From a virus: DNA of 23,324 nt. A program made the translations under genes and the position numbers. Where the stretch lies: IMG/VR virus record IMGVR_UViG_3300031772_004201, positions 1 through 23,324 of that record. The stretch is one strand, 5' to 3'. Every line of letters begins with the position of its first letter. Position 1 is the stretch's first letter. The notes below the pieces were generated by a model. That model did no database searches and was not told where the DNA came from. It was given only the letters and a program-made list of their open reading frames with translations. This document shows, in pieces, positions 1 through 6,847 of the stretch.

Positions 1-1
1 T

Positions 2-58
2 GCCGGTAACAATACTTATTTCTCATTAAATGGAATTGTGTTTCAAGCAAGCATATAA
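2..58 (+). CDS. C-terminal end of an upstream gene (partial)
   Basis: An open frame enters from the left edge and ends at TAA (56-58). It encodes about 18 residues, ending in FSLNGIVFQASI. The alternating polar and hydrophobic pattern suits a beta-rich structural or tail protein, and it lies directly before the lysis genes where late structural genes often end. That role is inference from position; too little sequence is present to identify a family. The stop codon overlaps the AAAGGAG ribosome binding site (57-63) of the endolysin gene, so the two are probably co-transcribed. Confidence 0.5.
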   Translation, partial: AGNNTYFSLNGIVFQASI

Positions 59-68
59 AGGAGAACCT

Positions 69-941
69 ATGGCAGACACAAGAATTCTCGGACTTGACAT
101 TAGTCACCACCAAGGTGTGTTCAATCCGTACCAAGCCAAAAGCAACGGTGCGAAGTTCGTGTTCATCAAAGCCAGTCAGTGGGTGGAAGACCACATGTTC
201 AAAGAAAACTGGAAGAACGTCAAGGCGGCAGGCTTGCCTCGTGGTGCTTACCACTATCTTGATTGGGGTTTGAGCGAATTGAAGCAAGCCAAAATCTTTT
301 GTGATGCCATGAATGGCGACTGGGGTGAATTACCTCCGGTGCTTGATTATGAAATGAACCCACTACCCTTCGGTTTGAGTGCCGACGTTGCACAAGGAAA
401 AGCGTGGAATTTCATGATTGAGGTAGAAAGGCTGACCGGCAAAGTCCCCATGGTTTACACTGGCTACTATCACTGGAACGACTGGGGAAGTAACAAGATT
501 GGTTGGGCACGTTTCCCGCATTGGTTACCGTGGTATGCGTCTGAATGGTATATCAAACTGCGCACCCTGACCAACACCGGAACGGGTTCACCAAAGCCAT
601 GGACACAGTGGGCATTCTGGCAGTTCACCGACAGGTTGAACGGGATTGCATTTGGATGTCAAAGTCTGCAAGTAGATGGAAACCGTTTCAACGGCGACGA
701 GATTGCGCTGGCTCTGTTTTGTGGCGGTAGTTTGCCCGTGCCTGTTCCTCTGCCGGTAGGGTTGAAGTTTGTGCTCCGGAACAATGCCAACGTGCGGTCT
801 GGTCCGTCAACCTATTATCCGGTTGTGCGGGTCGAAAGAGCAGGTGCTGTTATCCTGCTGAAAAGTGCAAGCGTGACCAACACCTACGCCCAAATGACCG
901 ATGGCAACTGGATAACCTTCTCATTCCTCGTTCCGGTATAA
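69..941 (+). CDS. Endolysin: GH25 lysozyme with C-terminal SH3-like domain
   Basis: This is a 290-residue cell-wall hydrolase that would cleave the glycan beta-1,4 bonds of host peptidoglycan at lysis. The GH25 fold is recognisable from the N-terminal LGLDISHHQG (Asp10), the PPVLDYE segment with the DxE pair (Asp93/Glu95), the YTGYYHWNDWG strand and WQFTD near the end of the barrel. A proline-rich linker (PVPVPLPVG) leads to a bacterial SH3-like domain over roughly the last 55 residues (NANVRSGPSTYYPVV), which normally binds the cell wall. The start at 69 follows AAAGGAG at 57-63; an in-frame ATG at 30 has no such site. There is no signal peptide, so export would depend on the holin-type proteins that follow. 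Confidence 0.93.
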   Translation: MADTRILGLDISHHQGVFNPYQAKSNGAKFVFIKASQWVEDHMFKENWKNVKAAGLPRGAYHYLDWGLSELKQAKIFCDAMNGDWGELPPVLDYEMNPLPFGLSADVAQGKAWNFMIEVERLTGKVPMVYTGYYHWNDWGSNKIGWARFPHWLPWYASEWYIKLRTLTNTGTGSPKPWTQWAFWQFTDRLNGIAFGCQSLQVDGNRFNGDEIALALFCGGSLPVPVPLPVGLKFVLRNNANVRSGPSTYYPVVRVERAGAVILLKSASVTNTYAQMTDGNWITFSFLVPV

Positions 942-953
942 GGACATTGAGCC

Positions 954-1241
954 ATGAATGAAAACATAGTAAATCTCTTGTTGCAAATCCCGCTTGCGGG
1001 CGTAGTGGTACTGGTGGTTATTCTGTTCTTGCGGCACATGAAGGACTCGACTACTGCCTTTATGCTTGCGCTTGCTAACCAACAGTCTTTGTATATGAGT
1101 GCATTGAAGGAACAAAGAGAGGAGAATAACGCCGTCACAAAAGACTTGGTAGAAGCTACTCAAAAGTTTAGTGAAGTGGTAAATTCCCGCTTGGATGAAA
1201 TGGCTTTGGCGCAAGCCAAAAGTGGTGCCAAACGCAAATAA
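954..1241 (+). CDS. Small membrane protein with coiled-coil tail, holin-like
   Basis: This 95-residue protein has one strong transmembrane segment near the N-terminus (about residues 7-27, LLLQIPLAGVVVLVVILFL). A charged, helical C-terminal part follows, rich in Glu, Gln and Lys and ending in a basic AKRK tail. That topology is common in class II/III holins and in small accessory lysis proteins of phages infecting Gram-positive or atypical hosts. Its position 12 bases after the endolysin and before a second membrane protein supports a lysis role. No specific family is recognised; it could also be an antiholin or a spanin-like partner of the next gene. Confidence 0.7.
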   Translation: MNENIVNLLLQIPLAGVVVLVVILFLRHMKDSTTAFMLALANQQSLYMSALKEQREENNAVTKDLVEATQKFSEVVNSRLDEMALAQAKSGAKRK

Positions 1242-1279
1242 GTCAACCGGCTTTGCCGGATTTAGAAAAGGAGTTTGTA

Positions 1280-1645
1280 ATGAGTAAGATTTTGGGTTCG
1301 TCTCGGGTCTGGGCGGCGTTCTTCGCCATCGTGTTCGTACTGCTTGCTTTCTTCCTTCCAGTCTTCACCAGCAAATTGGACCAAGTTGCCATCACCAGTG
1401 GTGTCACAGCCTTCGTCTTGTTTATTATAGCCGAGTCGGTGGCAAATGCTGGTAAGGGTTGGGCAATCCTGAAGCAGTTCAAATTCTGGGCTTTGCTGAC
1501 CAGTCTGGCCTTTATTTTTATCAGGGCATTCGTGCCGGGCTTCCCGGTGACCGAGGACTTGATACAGATATTCATTGCGGCAATTGGTAGCACAAGTGTA
1601 AGCTTAGCGTATCGCCCGATCGGTGAAACATTAAAGAAAAGGTAG
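1280..1645 (+). CDS. Multi-pass membrane protein, probable holin
   Basis: This 121-residue hydrophobic protein has about three to four transmembrane segments (about residues 11-29, 38-55, 67-86 and possibly 92-108). Its short, positively charged C-terminus ends in LKKR. Size, topology and position behind an endolysin fit a phage holin, which would form the lesion in the inner membrane that releases the endolysin. The start at 1280 is chosen because AAAAGGAG at 1266-1273 precedes it; a longer frame from 1253 lacks a binding site. This is the last gene before the hairpin at 1670-1703. Its base composition, like that of the two preceding genes, lacks the TCGA-rich character seen after 1885. Confidence 0.72.
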   Translation: MSKILGSSRVWAAFFAIVFVLLAFFLPVFTSKLDQVAITSGVTAFVLFIIAESVANAGKGWAILKQFKFWALLTSLAFIFIRAFVPGFPVTEDLIQIFIAAIGSTSVSLAYRPIGETLKKR

Positions 1646-1669
1646 ACGGTCAACCCTCGCTGTCTTGCT

Positions 1670-1703
1670 GGTTGAGCCCTCCTCATTTCACGAGGGCTTA
1701 ACC
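1670..1703 (+). terminator. Probable transcription terminator of the lysis operon
   Basis: A 12-bp inverted repeat (GGTTGAGCCCTC with GAGGGCTTAACC, one G-U pair) encloses a 10-base loop, 25 bases after the last lysis-gene stop codon. It is followed by TGTCTC rather than a clean T run, so it is either a weak intrinsic terminator or a 3'-end stabilising hairpin. The position at the end of the cassette supports termination. Confidence 0.55.
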
Positions 1704-1723
1704 TGTCTCAAAAGCCCCCAGAG

Positions 1724-1773
1724 AGCATAGTTAGTTTGGGCCCTATATACATAGGGCCCAAACTAACTATGCT
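1724..1773. repeat. Perfect 23-bp-arm palindrome
   Basis: Left arm 1724-1746 and right arm 1751-1773 are exact reverse complements around the 4-base centre ATAC. The arm core is GTTTGGGCCCTAT. Neither side carries a T run, so it is not a standard terminator. It sits at the boundary between two compositionally different parts of the window. It could be a protein-binding or DNA-end site, a bidirectional structure, or a fold-back assembly artefact. Confidence 0.85.
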
Positions 1774-1803
1774 ATGCTCGACCCAGTCGAACTGCAAGCT
1801 CTA

Positions 1804-1846
1804 ATCTGTGTCTAATCTGTTCTTAATCTCAACCACTTATACTTAG
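1804..1846 (+). promoter_or_regulatory. Bipartite promoter-like motif, copy 1
   Basis: The segment holds ATCTGTGTCTAA, six variable bases, CTTAATCT, an 8-base spacer, then TATACTTAG. The same arrangement with identical spacing recurs at 7832-7874, and both copies lie just upstream of the first gene of a rightward run. TATACT resembles a bacterial -10 box, but CTTAATCT is too close to it to be a normal -35. A phage-specific promoter or a promoter with an activator box is inferred. It lies 40 bases before the gene at 1886. Confidence 0.6.
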
Positions 1847-1885
1847 TAATCAGGCCACATTCTTGTCATACTATCGGGAGGTAAC

Positions 1886-2134
1886 ATGCCACGAACTCAA
1901 ATCATCGAATCAGACCCATCCGCGAATCTTTGGTCAACAGACCTTTCAGGAGCCACACCTGGAGGGTTTGTGTGTTGTGCCAAGTGTGGTAGAACTGTTC
2001 CCGAGGAGGGAGCTAAGTTCGGGTCGTTCAAGATGTTTACGCCCCCTGAGCCCCATTGCAGGGAATGTTCTCTCAAGACCGGCTTCATCGATCAGACCGC
2101 TTGGTCGCCAACACAATCAGAGTTCGAGTTCTAA
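1886..2134 (+). CDS. Small zinc-ribbon-like protein, unknown function
   Basis: This 82-residue protein carries two cysteine pairs, CAKC (Cys31/Cys34) and CREC (Cys58/Cys61), typical of a single zinc ribbon. The start at 1886 follows GGGAGG at 1876-1881. A longer frame in another register is a shadow. It is the first gene after the promoter-like motif at 1804-1846 and is followed 12 bases later by the DUF932 gene, so it heads the rightward early operon. Small zinc-ribbon proteins in this position often bind nucleic acid or modify host transcription, but nothing here proves that. No family is recognised. Confidence 0.75.
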   Translation: MPRTQIIESDPSANLWSTDLSGATPGGFVCCAKCGRTVPEEGAKFGSFKMFTPPEPHCRECSLKTGFIDQTAWSPTQSEFEF

Positions 2135-2146
2135 AGGAGGTGCGAG

Positions 2147-3175
2147 ATGCACGATTTATTTGACGAACGTTTCTTCTCTACACGCCCAGAGTGGCACGAC
2201 CTCGGAGAGATCTCCAAAGTCCCCATGACTGCAGCTGAGGCCTGGGGTCGAATGACGCCCTACTCGGTTCGGATGTCAGACCTGTTCTTGAAGCTTCAGA
2301 ACGGAAAGTACGACTACTCGGGCTTCCGGGCGATTGTACGCGAACCTGTTCCCGACGATCCAATCGAACGTATCTTCGGTGTCATCGGCAACGATTACGT
2401 CCTGATTGAGCCGCAGGAGATTTGTGAAATCTTCGACAACGCTGTTCAGACTCCAATTCAGACTCTGGGGTCTCTCGGCAAGGGCGAGACGTTGTTCATG
2501 TCAGTGCACTTGCCCGATCTGGACGTGAAGGGCGATTTGGTTGAGAACTATCTGGTTCTCACTTCTCCCTATATTGGGAATGCATCCATCAAGACGATGG
2601 TCACCCCCAAGCGTCCAGTTTGTCAGAACACACTTCGTGCCGCAGCTCGTGCGGCTACTGAAGTCTATCGCGTCACTCACGATGTCAATGCTCGTAAGCG
2701 CTTAGCGAATTGGATGGCAGGGATGATGGGTCGAGCGAAGCAGCGAACTGAGACTCTGCAGCAAGCATTTGACATGTTTGCATCCTACTCTCCTTCTGTA
2801 CGCACTGTCATGAACATGATCGAAGACGTCTACCCTTACCCACTTACTCCCGATCAGCCGGACGACCCCGAAGTCGATCTCGGCCTCTCTTCCCGACGTC
2901 TCGAGTACTATGCATCAACTGTCGAGACACTCGATCGATCACGACAGGCCGTTCGTGAACTCTTCGACGGTAGGGGAACAGGTCTCGAAGTCAAGGCCTG
3001 CAGCGGAACTGGTTGGGGGTTCTACAACGCAGTTGCAGAGTGGGAGAATTGGCGCCGGACTACGAATGTTCAGGCGCGTGGAGAATCCGTTCTGGTTGGG
3101 GCGCGAGGAGCAGCAATCGAACGTGCTTACTCAGTCGTCTTCGACTATGCTACCCGAGCAGCCAAACGCTCATGA
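2147..3175 (+). CDS. DUF932 / phage-plasmid-like protein (TIGR03299 type)
   Basis: This 342-residue protein resembles the DUF932 family found in many phages and plasmids. Features typical of the family are the N-terminal RPEWHDLG segment, a predicted mixed alpha/beta core, and a central PKRPVCQNTLRAA stretch that includes the commonly seen CxNTL signature. The biochemical role of the family is not settled; members often sit with replication and recombination genes, as here. The start follows AAAGGAGG at 2133-2140. The stop (TGA, 3173-3175) overlaps the ATG of the next gene in an ATGA junction, implying translational coupling with the methyltransferase. Confidence 0.82.
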   Translation: MHDLFDERFFSTRPEWHDLGEISKVPMTAAEAWGRMTPYSVRMSDLFLKLQNGKYDYSGFRAIVREPVPDDPIERIFGVIGNDYVLIEPQEICEIFDNAVQTPIQTLGSLGKGETLFMSVHLPDLDVKGDLVENYLVLTSPYIGNASIKTMVTPKRPVCQNTLRAAARAATEVYRVTHDVNARKRLANWMAGMMGRAKQRTETLQQAFDMFASYSPSVRTVMNMIEDVYPYPLTPDQPDDPEVDLGLSSRRLEYYASTVETLDRSRQAVRELFDGRGTGLEVKACSGTGWGFYNAVAEWENWRRTTNVQARGESVLVGARGAAIERAYSVVFDYATRAAKRS

Positions 3176-3945
3176 TCTTTCTCGGAGACATTCGAGACGC
3201 TCAGTTACGATCTAGAGTTGGTAATGCGTATCGAGTACTTATCGTAGATCCTCCCTGGGGCTATGAGAATCAAGCCCCAGGGTCGTCTGCGGAAGTCTAC
3301 TCGACGCTTCACGATGATGAGATCGTAGGGTTGAACCTGCAGGACTTTGTTGCAGACGATGCCGTCTTGCTTCTGTGGACGACCTGGGCAAAGCTCACCA
3401 TCTCGGTGAGAGCTCTCGAAGCATGGGACTTCAAGTATGTTACAGGCTTCCCATGGGTCAAGCTTACGACTACAGGGAATGGGATAGCATACGGGCTGGG
3501 GTTCTGGGCTCGGGGATGCTCCGAACCAATTCTCATCGGGCGTAGAGGGTTAGCTCGTCCCCCGCTCGAGAGTCAATGGCTAGGTCTCATCTCCCCGAAC
3601 TTCCCTCATTCGCGAAAGCCCGAGAGCCTTCACATCTATGCAGAGAGTCTCCCTGGGCCGTATCTAGAAGTCTTTGCTAGGCGATCTCGCCCGGGCTGGG
3701 ATTGCATCGGGTTAGAAGTCGATGATCGACGAGTCCCACCTGCGACATCTCTCGACGCTGTAGAAGAATTTCATCTCGGAGACAAGTTTTATACTTCGAA
3801 ATCACTGAGCATCTATCACATCTTGTTTATCACGCACGACGGGAAGATTCTTCTCAAGGACGAGAAGACACCCTACACTCGCTGGACGAAGCCCGAAACA
3901 CTTCGCAAGTTCTATTCGAGAGCAGCATTGAAAGGACACTCATGA
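3172..3945 (+). CDS. MT-A70 family adenine methyltransferase
   Basis: This 257-residue S-adenosylmethionine-dependent N6-adenine methyltransferase, probably acting on DNA, carries the catalytic DPPW motif at residues 26-29 (VLIVDPPWGYE). Further family signatures are LLLWTTWAKL, the EPILIGRRG strand and the HSRKPESLHIYAE...PGPYLEVFARRSRPGW block, which in the family contributes to cofactor binding. The last 60 residues or so extend beyond the usual family end and are not recognised. The start at 3172 gives an ATGA overlap with the preceding gene; a longer frame from 3013 merely overlaps the DUF932 gene. In phages such enzymes typically protect DNA against host restriction. Confidence 0.9.
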   Translation: MIFLGDIRDAQLRSRVGNAYRVLIVDPPWGYENQAPGSSAEVYSTLHDDEIVGLNLQDFVADDAVLLLWTTWAKLTISVRALEAWDFKYVTGFPWVKLTTTGNGIAYGLGFWARGCSEPILIGRRGLARPPLESQWLGLISPNFPHSRKPESLHIYAESLPGPYLEVFARRSRPGWDCIGLEVDDRRVPPATSLDAVEEFHLGDKFYTSKSLSIYHILFITHDGKILLKDEKTPYTRWTKPETLRKFYSRAALKGHS

Positions 3946-4061
3946 TTCTTCAACTATTTCATCTTCTACTGTATGTAATACTCATCCGCAAGATGATCGA
4001 GGTGGATCAGTACATGATGCACCTCACCGTCGGGGTGCCCACATGCCCGAGATCAAAGTAG
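3942..4061 (+). CDS. 39-residue predicted membrane peptide
   Basis: A short frame starts in an ATGA overlap with the methyltransferase stop and runs into the next gene, overlapping it by 19 bases. The product begins MILQLFHLLLYVILI, one short hydrophobic helix, followed by a polar tail (RKMIEVDQ). A GAAAGGA binding site lies just upstream at 3929-3935. Overlaps at both ends and the ribosome binding site argue that it is real. Function is unknown; similar very small membrane proteins are common in phage early operons. Confidence 0.6.
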   Translation: MILQLFHLLLYVILIRKMIEVDQYMMHLTVGVPTCPRSK

Positions 4062-4417
4062 GTTCCCTCGTTCGAACCCCCCAAGGTGAAGGTGTGGTCG
4101 ATCGACAAGTCTGGGCTCACCCTTCGATCCCTGAGCTTGTTTGGTTGGTTCATCTCGATGACATCTTCTTCTCATTTCGGGAAAGCTCACTAGCAGTCAT
4201 TGCAGCTCTCAAGAAGACGAAAGTCCTGAAGGGTACAGACGCTGTGTCATCTGATCTCGTCGGGACGAGATGGAAGCATCGCAAGTCGGGGAAGATCTTC
4301 AAGTACGCGAAGTTGAGCCTTGATGGGGTAGTTCAGCTTGACCTCGAAGGGACACCAGGCTTCTTCTATAATATCCAATCGAGAAATCTCGAGAGTAGAT
4401 ATGAGAGGGTCAAATGA
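4043..4417 (+). CDS. Hypothetical protein, possibly a small beta-barrel domain
   Basis: This 124-residue protein begins VGSLVRTPQGEGVV, a glycine-containing, beta-turn pattern like those of KOW/SH3-like small barrels. A second basic and aromatic half follows (GTRWKHRKSGKIFKYAKL) that could be another barrel strand set. No catalytic motif is seen. It lies inside the early operon, overlapping the small peptide gene upstream and joining the helicase gene downstream through an ATGA overlap. That fits an accessory to the helicase, but this is inference from position only. Confidence 0.7.
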   Translation: MPEIKVGSLVRTPQGEGVVDRQVWAHPSIPELVWLVHLDDIFFSFRESSLAVIAALKKTKVLKGTDAVSSDLVGTRWKHRKSGKIFKYAKLSLDGVVQLDLEGTPGFFYNIQSRNLESRYERVK

Positions 4418-5979
4418 TGATCGCACGCGAAGACTCGACTGGCTACATCATCGAAGACGTCACGTCTTCGTCTGACAAAGCTATCATGAAGAATCTAGGA
4501 GCGAAGCAGATCCTCGTCGATCAGTATCGTCTCCCCGGCGTTCGGGCTAGCTATCATCAGCTCTGTAGAGCTCTCGGGAAGACAGTCCCGTTGCAAGTAG
4601 GTCTCAACTTCTCAGTTCACCTCGGGAAGCACCCGATGTGGGATAGACTGTACAGCTTCCAGCAAGAGGCAGTCACCTTCCTCGCAGAGACACATCATCG
4701 GGGGTCCATGATCTGTCTGTCACCTGGGCTTGGAAAGACTGCTGTTGCAGTCATCGCTGCACAGGAGTATGGCTTCAAGAAGATACTCGTCATTGCCCCA
4801 CTGACACTTCTACGAACTTGGGGTCGCGAGATCAAGACTTGGGGCAACGAGCCTGATAAAGAAGTCATCTTCTGTCACGGAGGGGAGCCTCTCTGGGGGG
4901 CACGATGGACGATCACGAACTATGATACAGTCGTTCGACACCCAGACTTCTTCGTGCGTAATTGGGATCTAATCGTTCTCGACGAGTCAATTCTCGTGAA
5001 GAATCGAGCTGCAAAGCGTACAAAGGTCATTCGAAAAGTGACTGCGAATGCGACGAAGATCTGGGCTCTATCGGGCTCGCCTACATCAAGGTACTTGGAT
5101 GATCTGTTTGCTCAATTCCAGATCCTGCTTCCGAAAGTCTTTACGAGCTACTGGAGATTCGCCGAGGAGTACTGCTATGTTGTACGGGATCAGTGGGGAT
5201 GGAGTGTTGCAGGTTCCCGACAGAATATTGACATGCAGAAGGAGTTCGAGGATATCATGTTCGTTCGTAGCATGGATGACGTCATCGATCTTCCCGAAGA
5301 ACTTCAAGAAACGATCGAGCTTGATCTTCTCCCTGGTCAGAAAGCCGTCTACACGGATCTTCTCAAAGAGTTCAAGACACAACTTGCATCGGGCGAAGAG
5401 ATGACTGTTGTGAATCGAATGGCACAGCTCGTTCGACTTCAACAAGTCGTTTCTGGACTCCAGACTCTCGATACGTCGTTCGACGATACCTCGTGCAAGT
5501 TTGATGCTATCGAAGATCTCCTCGAGACAGAGCGGGCTGAACCTCCTGTTCTAATCTGGACGCATTGGATCATGACAGCTAGATCTCTTCAGAAGAGACT
5601 ATCGAAGTGCTGGAAAGTTGGGTTGATCTTCTCAGAGACTTCGCCCGAAGAGAGACAAGCTATCATCGATGCATTTCAATCGAAGAAGTTGGAAGTACTT
5701 ATCATCTCGATTGGTACGGGCAAGTATGGATTGACACTTACACAAGCTAACTCAATCGTCTACTGTGATAGGTCGTGGGATGCAGATGCTATCTTTCAAA
5801 GCTCGTTTCGTGTTCGTCGTATCGGGTTGGATCATTCACCAGTTGTCATCTCGTTGCAATGTCCCGGGACGACTGATGATCTTGTGACAGAGAACTTGAT
5901 TGGGAAGTTCCGGGATATAGCACGTCTCACGAACACTGATCTACTTGCTCTTCTAGAACGAATTGAGGAGAAGAAATGA
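4414..5979 (+). CDS. SNF2-type superfamily 2 helicase/ATPase
   Basis: This 521-residue two-domain SF2 helicase has motif I SPGLGKT (residues 103-109), motif II LDES (Asp190-Ser192), motif III SGSPTS (220-225) and a C-terminal motif VI QSSFRVRR (462-469). The N-terminal SFQQEAVTFL segment fits the Q-motif region. The SNF2-like set with a DES box and a GSP in motif III matches the helicases found in many phage replication modules, which are thought to remodel forks or displace bound proteins. The first of two adjacent ATG codons overlaps the preceding stop in ATGA, and the stop overlaps the next gene the same way. It is probably cytoplasmic and acts on phage DNA; the exact role is not shown by sequence. 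Confidence 0.88.
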   Translation: MMIAREDSTGYIIEDVTSSSDKAIMKNLGAKQILVDQYRLPGVRASYHQLCRALGKTVPLQVGLNFSVHLGKHPMWDRLYSFQQEAVTFLAETHHRGSMICLSPGLGKTAVAVIAAQEYGFKKILVIAPLTLLRTWGREIKTWGNEPDKEVIFCHGGEPLWGARWTITNYDTVVRHPDFFVRNWDLIVLDESILVKNRAAKRTKVIRKVTANATKIWALSGSPTSRYLDDLFAQFQILLPKVFTSYWRFAEEYCYVVRDQWGWSVAGSRQNIDMQKEFEDIMFVRSMDDVIDLPEELQETIELDLLPGQKAVYTDLLKEFKTQLASGEEMTVVNRMAQLVRLQQVVSGLQTLDTSFDDTSCKFDAIEDLLETERAEPPVLIWTHWIMTARSLQKRLSKCWKVGLIFSETSPEERQAIIDAFQSKKLEVLIISIGTGKYGLTLTQANSIVYCDRSWDADAIFQSSFRVRRIGLDHSPVVISLQCPGTTDDLVTENLIGKFRDIARLTNTDLLALLERIEEKK

Positions 5980-6446
5980 ATACCTGTGGAAATTGTAAGC
6001 ATTGGCATGGGTGCGATAATGTTGAGGAGAACCACGCACATTATTGTTACGAAGAATACAATGACGAGCAGGACGCACGCACAACTGCCGACGCGTCCTG
6101 CCCCCGTTTTACGGCGAAGGAGCCGGAAATACCCGCCGTGCTGAAGGAGCGGGTACCGGTGTGGCATCCCGAAAGCGAGAAGCCGGAGGTATTTGCGCGC
6201 GTTCTGGTTGCAGATGACCAAAAAGTCAAAGACTACAAAGAAATGGTAAAAGAAGCCGCCGCCGAACTCACCCATCTCAAAAAGGATATTGAAATATTGA
6301 TGAATGGCGAGGTTTATTCCAAACTCCGCACCGAACTGGACGAGGCAAGGAAGGTGATTGAGAAAGTCGCGGCATACTGGAACAATGAAAACGCAAGAGA
6401 TTACGCCGTAGCGTGGCTGAAAGCGCACACGGAGGTGGAGGGATGA
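5976..6446 (+). CDS. Cysteine-rich N-terminus plus coiled coil; compositionally foreign
   Basis: This 156-residue protein starts with a cysteine/histidine cluster (CGNCKHWHGC, later HYC and SCPRF) that could hold a zinc ion. From about residue 80 it turns into a charged, helical, probably coiled-coil region (KDYKEMVKEAAAELTHLKKD). It begins in an ATGA overlap with the helicase and ends in one with the next gene. Codon use differs sharply from its neighbours: GCC, CCG and GCG codons are frequent and the TCGA tetranucleotide common on both sides is absent. In this it resembles the lysis genes at the left end. No known family is recognised. Recent acquisition by in-frame replacement inside the operon is inferred. 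Confidence 0.78.
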   Translation: MNTCGNCKHWHGCDNVEENHAHYCYEEYNDEQDARTTADASCPRFTAKEPEIPAVLKERVPVWHPESEKPEVFARVLVADDQKVKDYKEMVKEAAAELTHLKKDIEILMNGEVYSKLRTELDEARKVIEKVAAYWNNENARDYAVAWLKAHTEVEG

Positions 6447-6847
6447 TTTCGAATCACGTAAAGATCTTTGTAGGTCTCGATCCTGGGATTACGACGGGGT
6501 ATGCCATCGTTAGCGGAGACGGGACTCTTCTCGAGTCAGGGAATCTTCTACACGAGGACTTGATGGAGTCGATCTTGGTAAATGTCGTCTGTCACCCCCA
6601 CGCAACTGTCATCATCGAAGATACACCCATCCCTACACGCTCGTCGATGAATAGAGAACTCCAAGAGATCATCGGAGACCTCATTCGACTATTCCCAGTT
6701 CATGTGACGATTGCTCCAGGGACTTGGAAGCAGCTGGGTGCAGCGAAGGGAGCATTCCCGACGAATCAGTTCCCAAAGCCGACACCCCATCAGCGGGATG
6801 CATATCATCTTGTTCAATTCTATCTCTCAAAGGAGACACATGCATAA
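6443..6847 (+). CDS. RuvC-like Holliday junction resolvase
   Basis: This 134-residue RNase H-fold nuclease has acidic residues where RuvC-type resolvases carry them: GLDPGITTGYAI (Asp13), VIIEDTP (Glu59/Asp60) and HQRDAYHL (Asp119). The DPG..TGYA strand is the family hallmark. It is somewhat shorter than bacterial RuvC (about 170 residues), as is usual for phage versions. The start at 6443 is in an ATGA overlap with the preceding stop and follows GGAGG. Likely role: cutting branched replication and recombination intermediates before packaging. The neighbouring helicase, Cas4-like nuclease and Sak4-like ATPase support a recombination setting. Confidence 0.8.
   Translation: MISNHVKIFVGLDPGITTGYAIVSGDGTLLESGNLLHEDLMESILVNVVCHPHATVIIEDTPIPTRSSMNRELQEIIGDLIRLFPVHVTIAPGTWKQLGAAKGAFPTNQFPKPTPHQRDAYHLVQFYLSKETHA

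Noticed and set aside
1243-1686. 147-residue minus-strand frame across the holin region
   Set aside because: It is antisense to a convincing membrane protein gene with a ribosome binding site, and its product has no coherent domain features.
5832-6428. 198-residue minus-strand frame
   Set aside because: It is a shadow of the helicase end and the cysteine/coiled-coil gene, both coupled by ATGA and in the operon direction.
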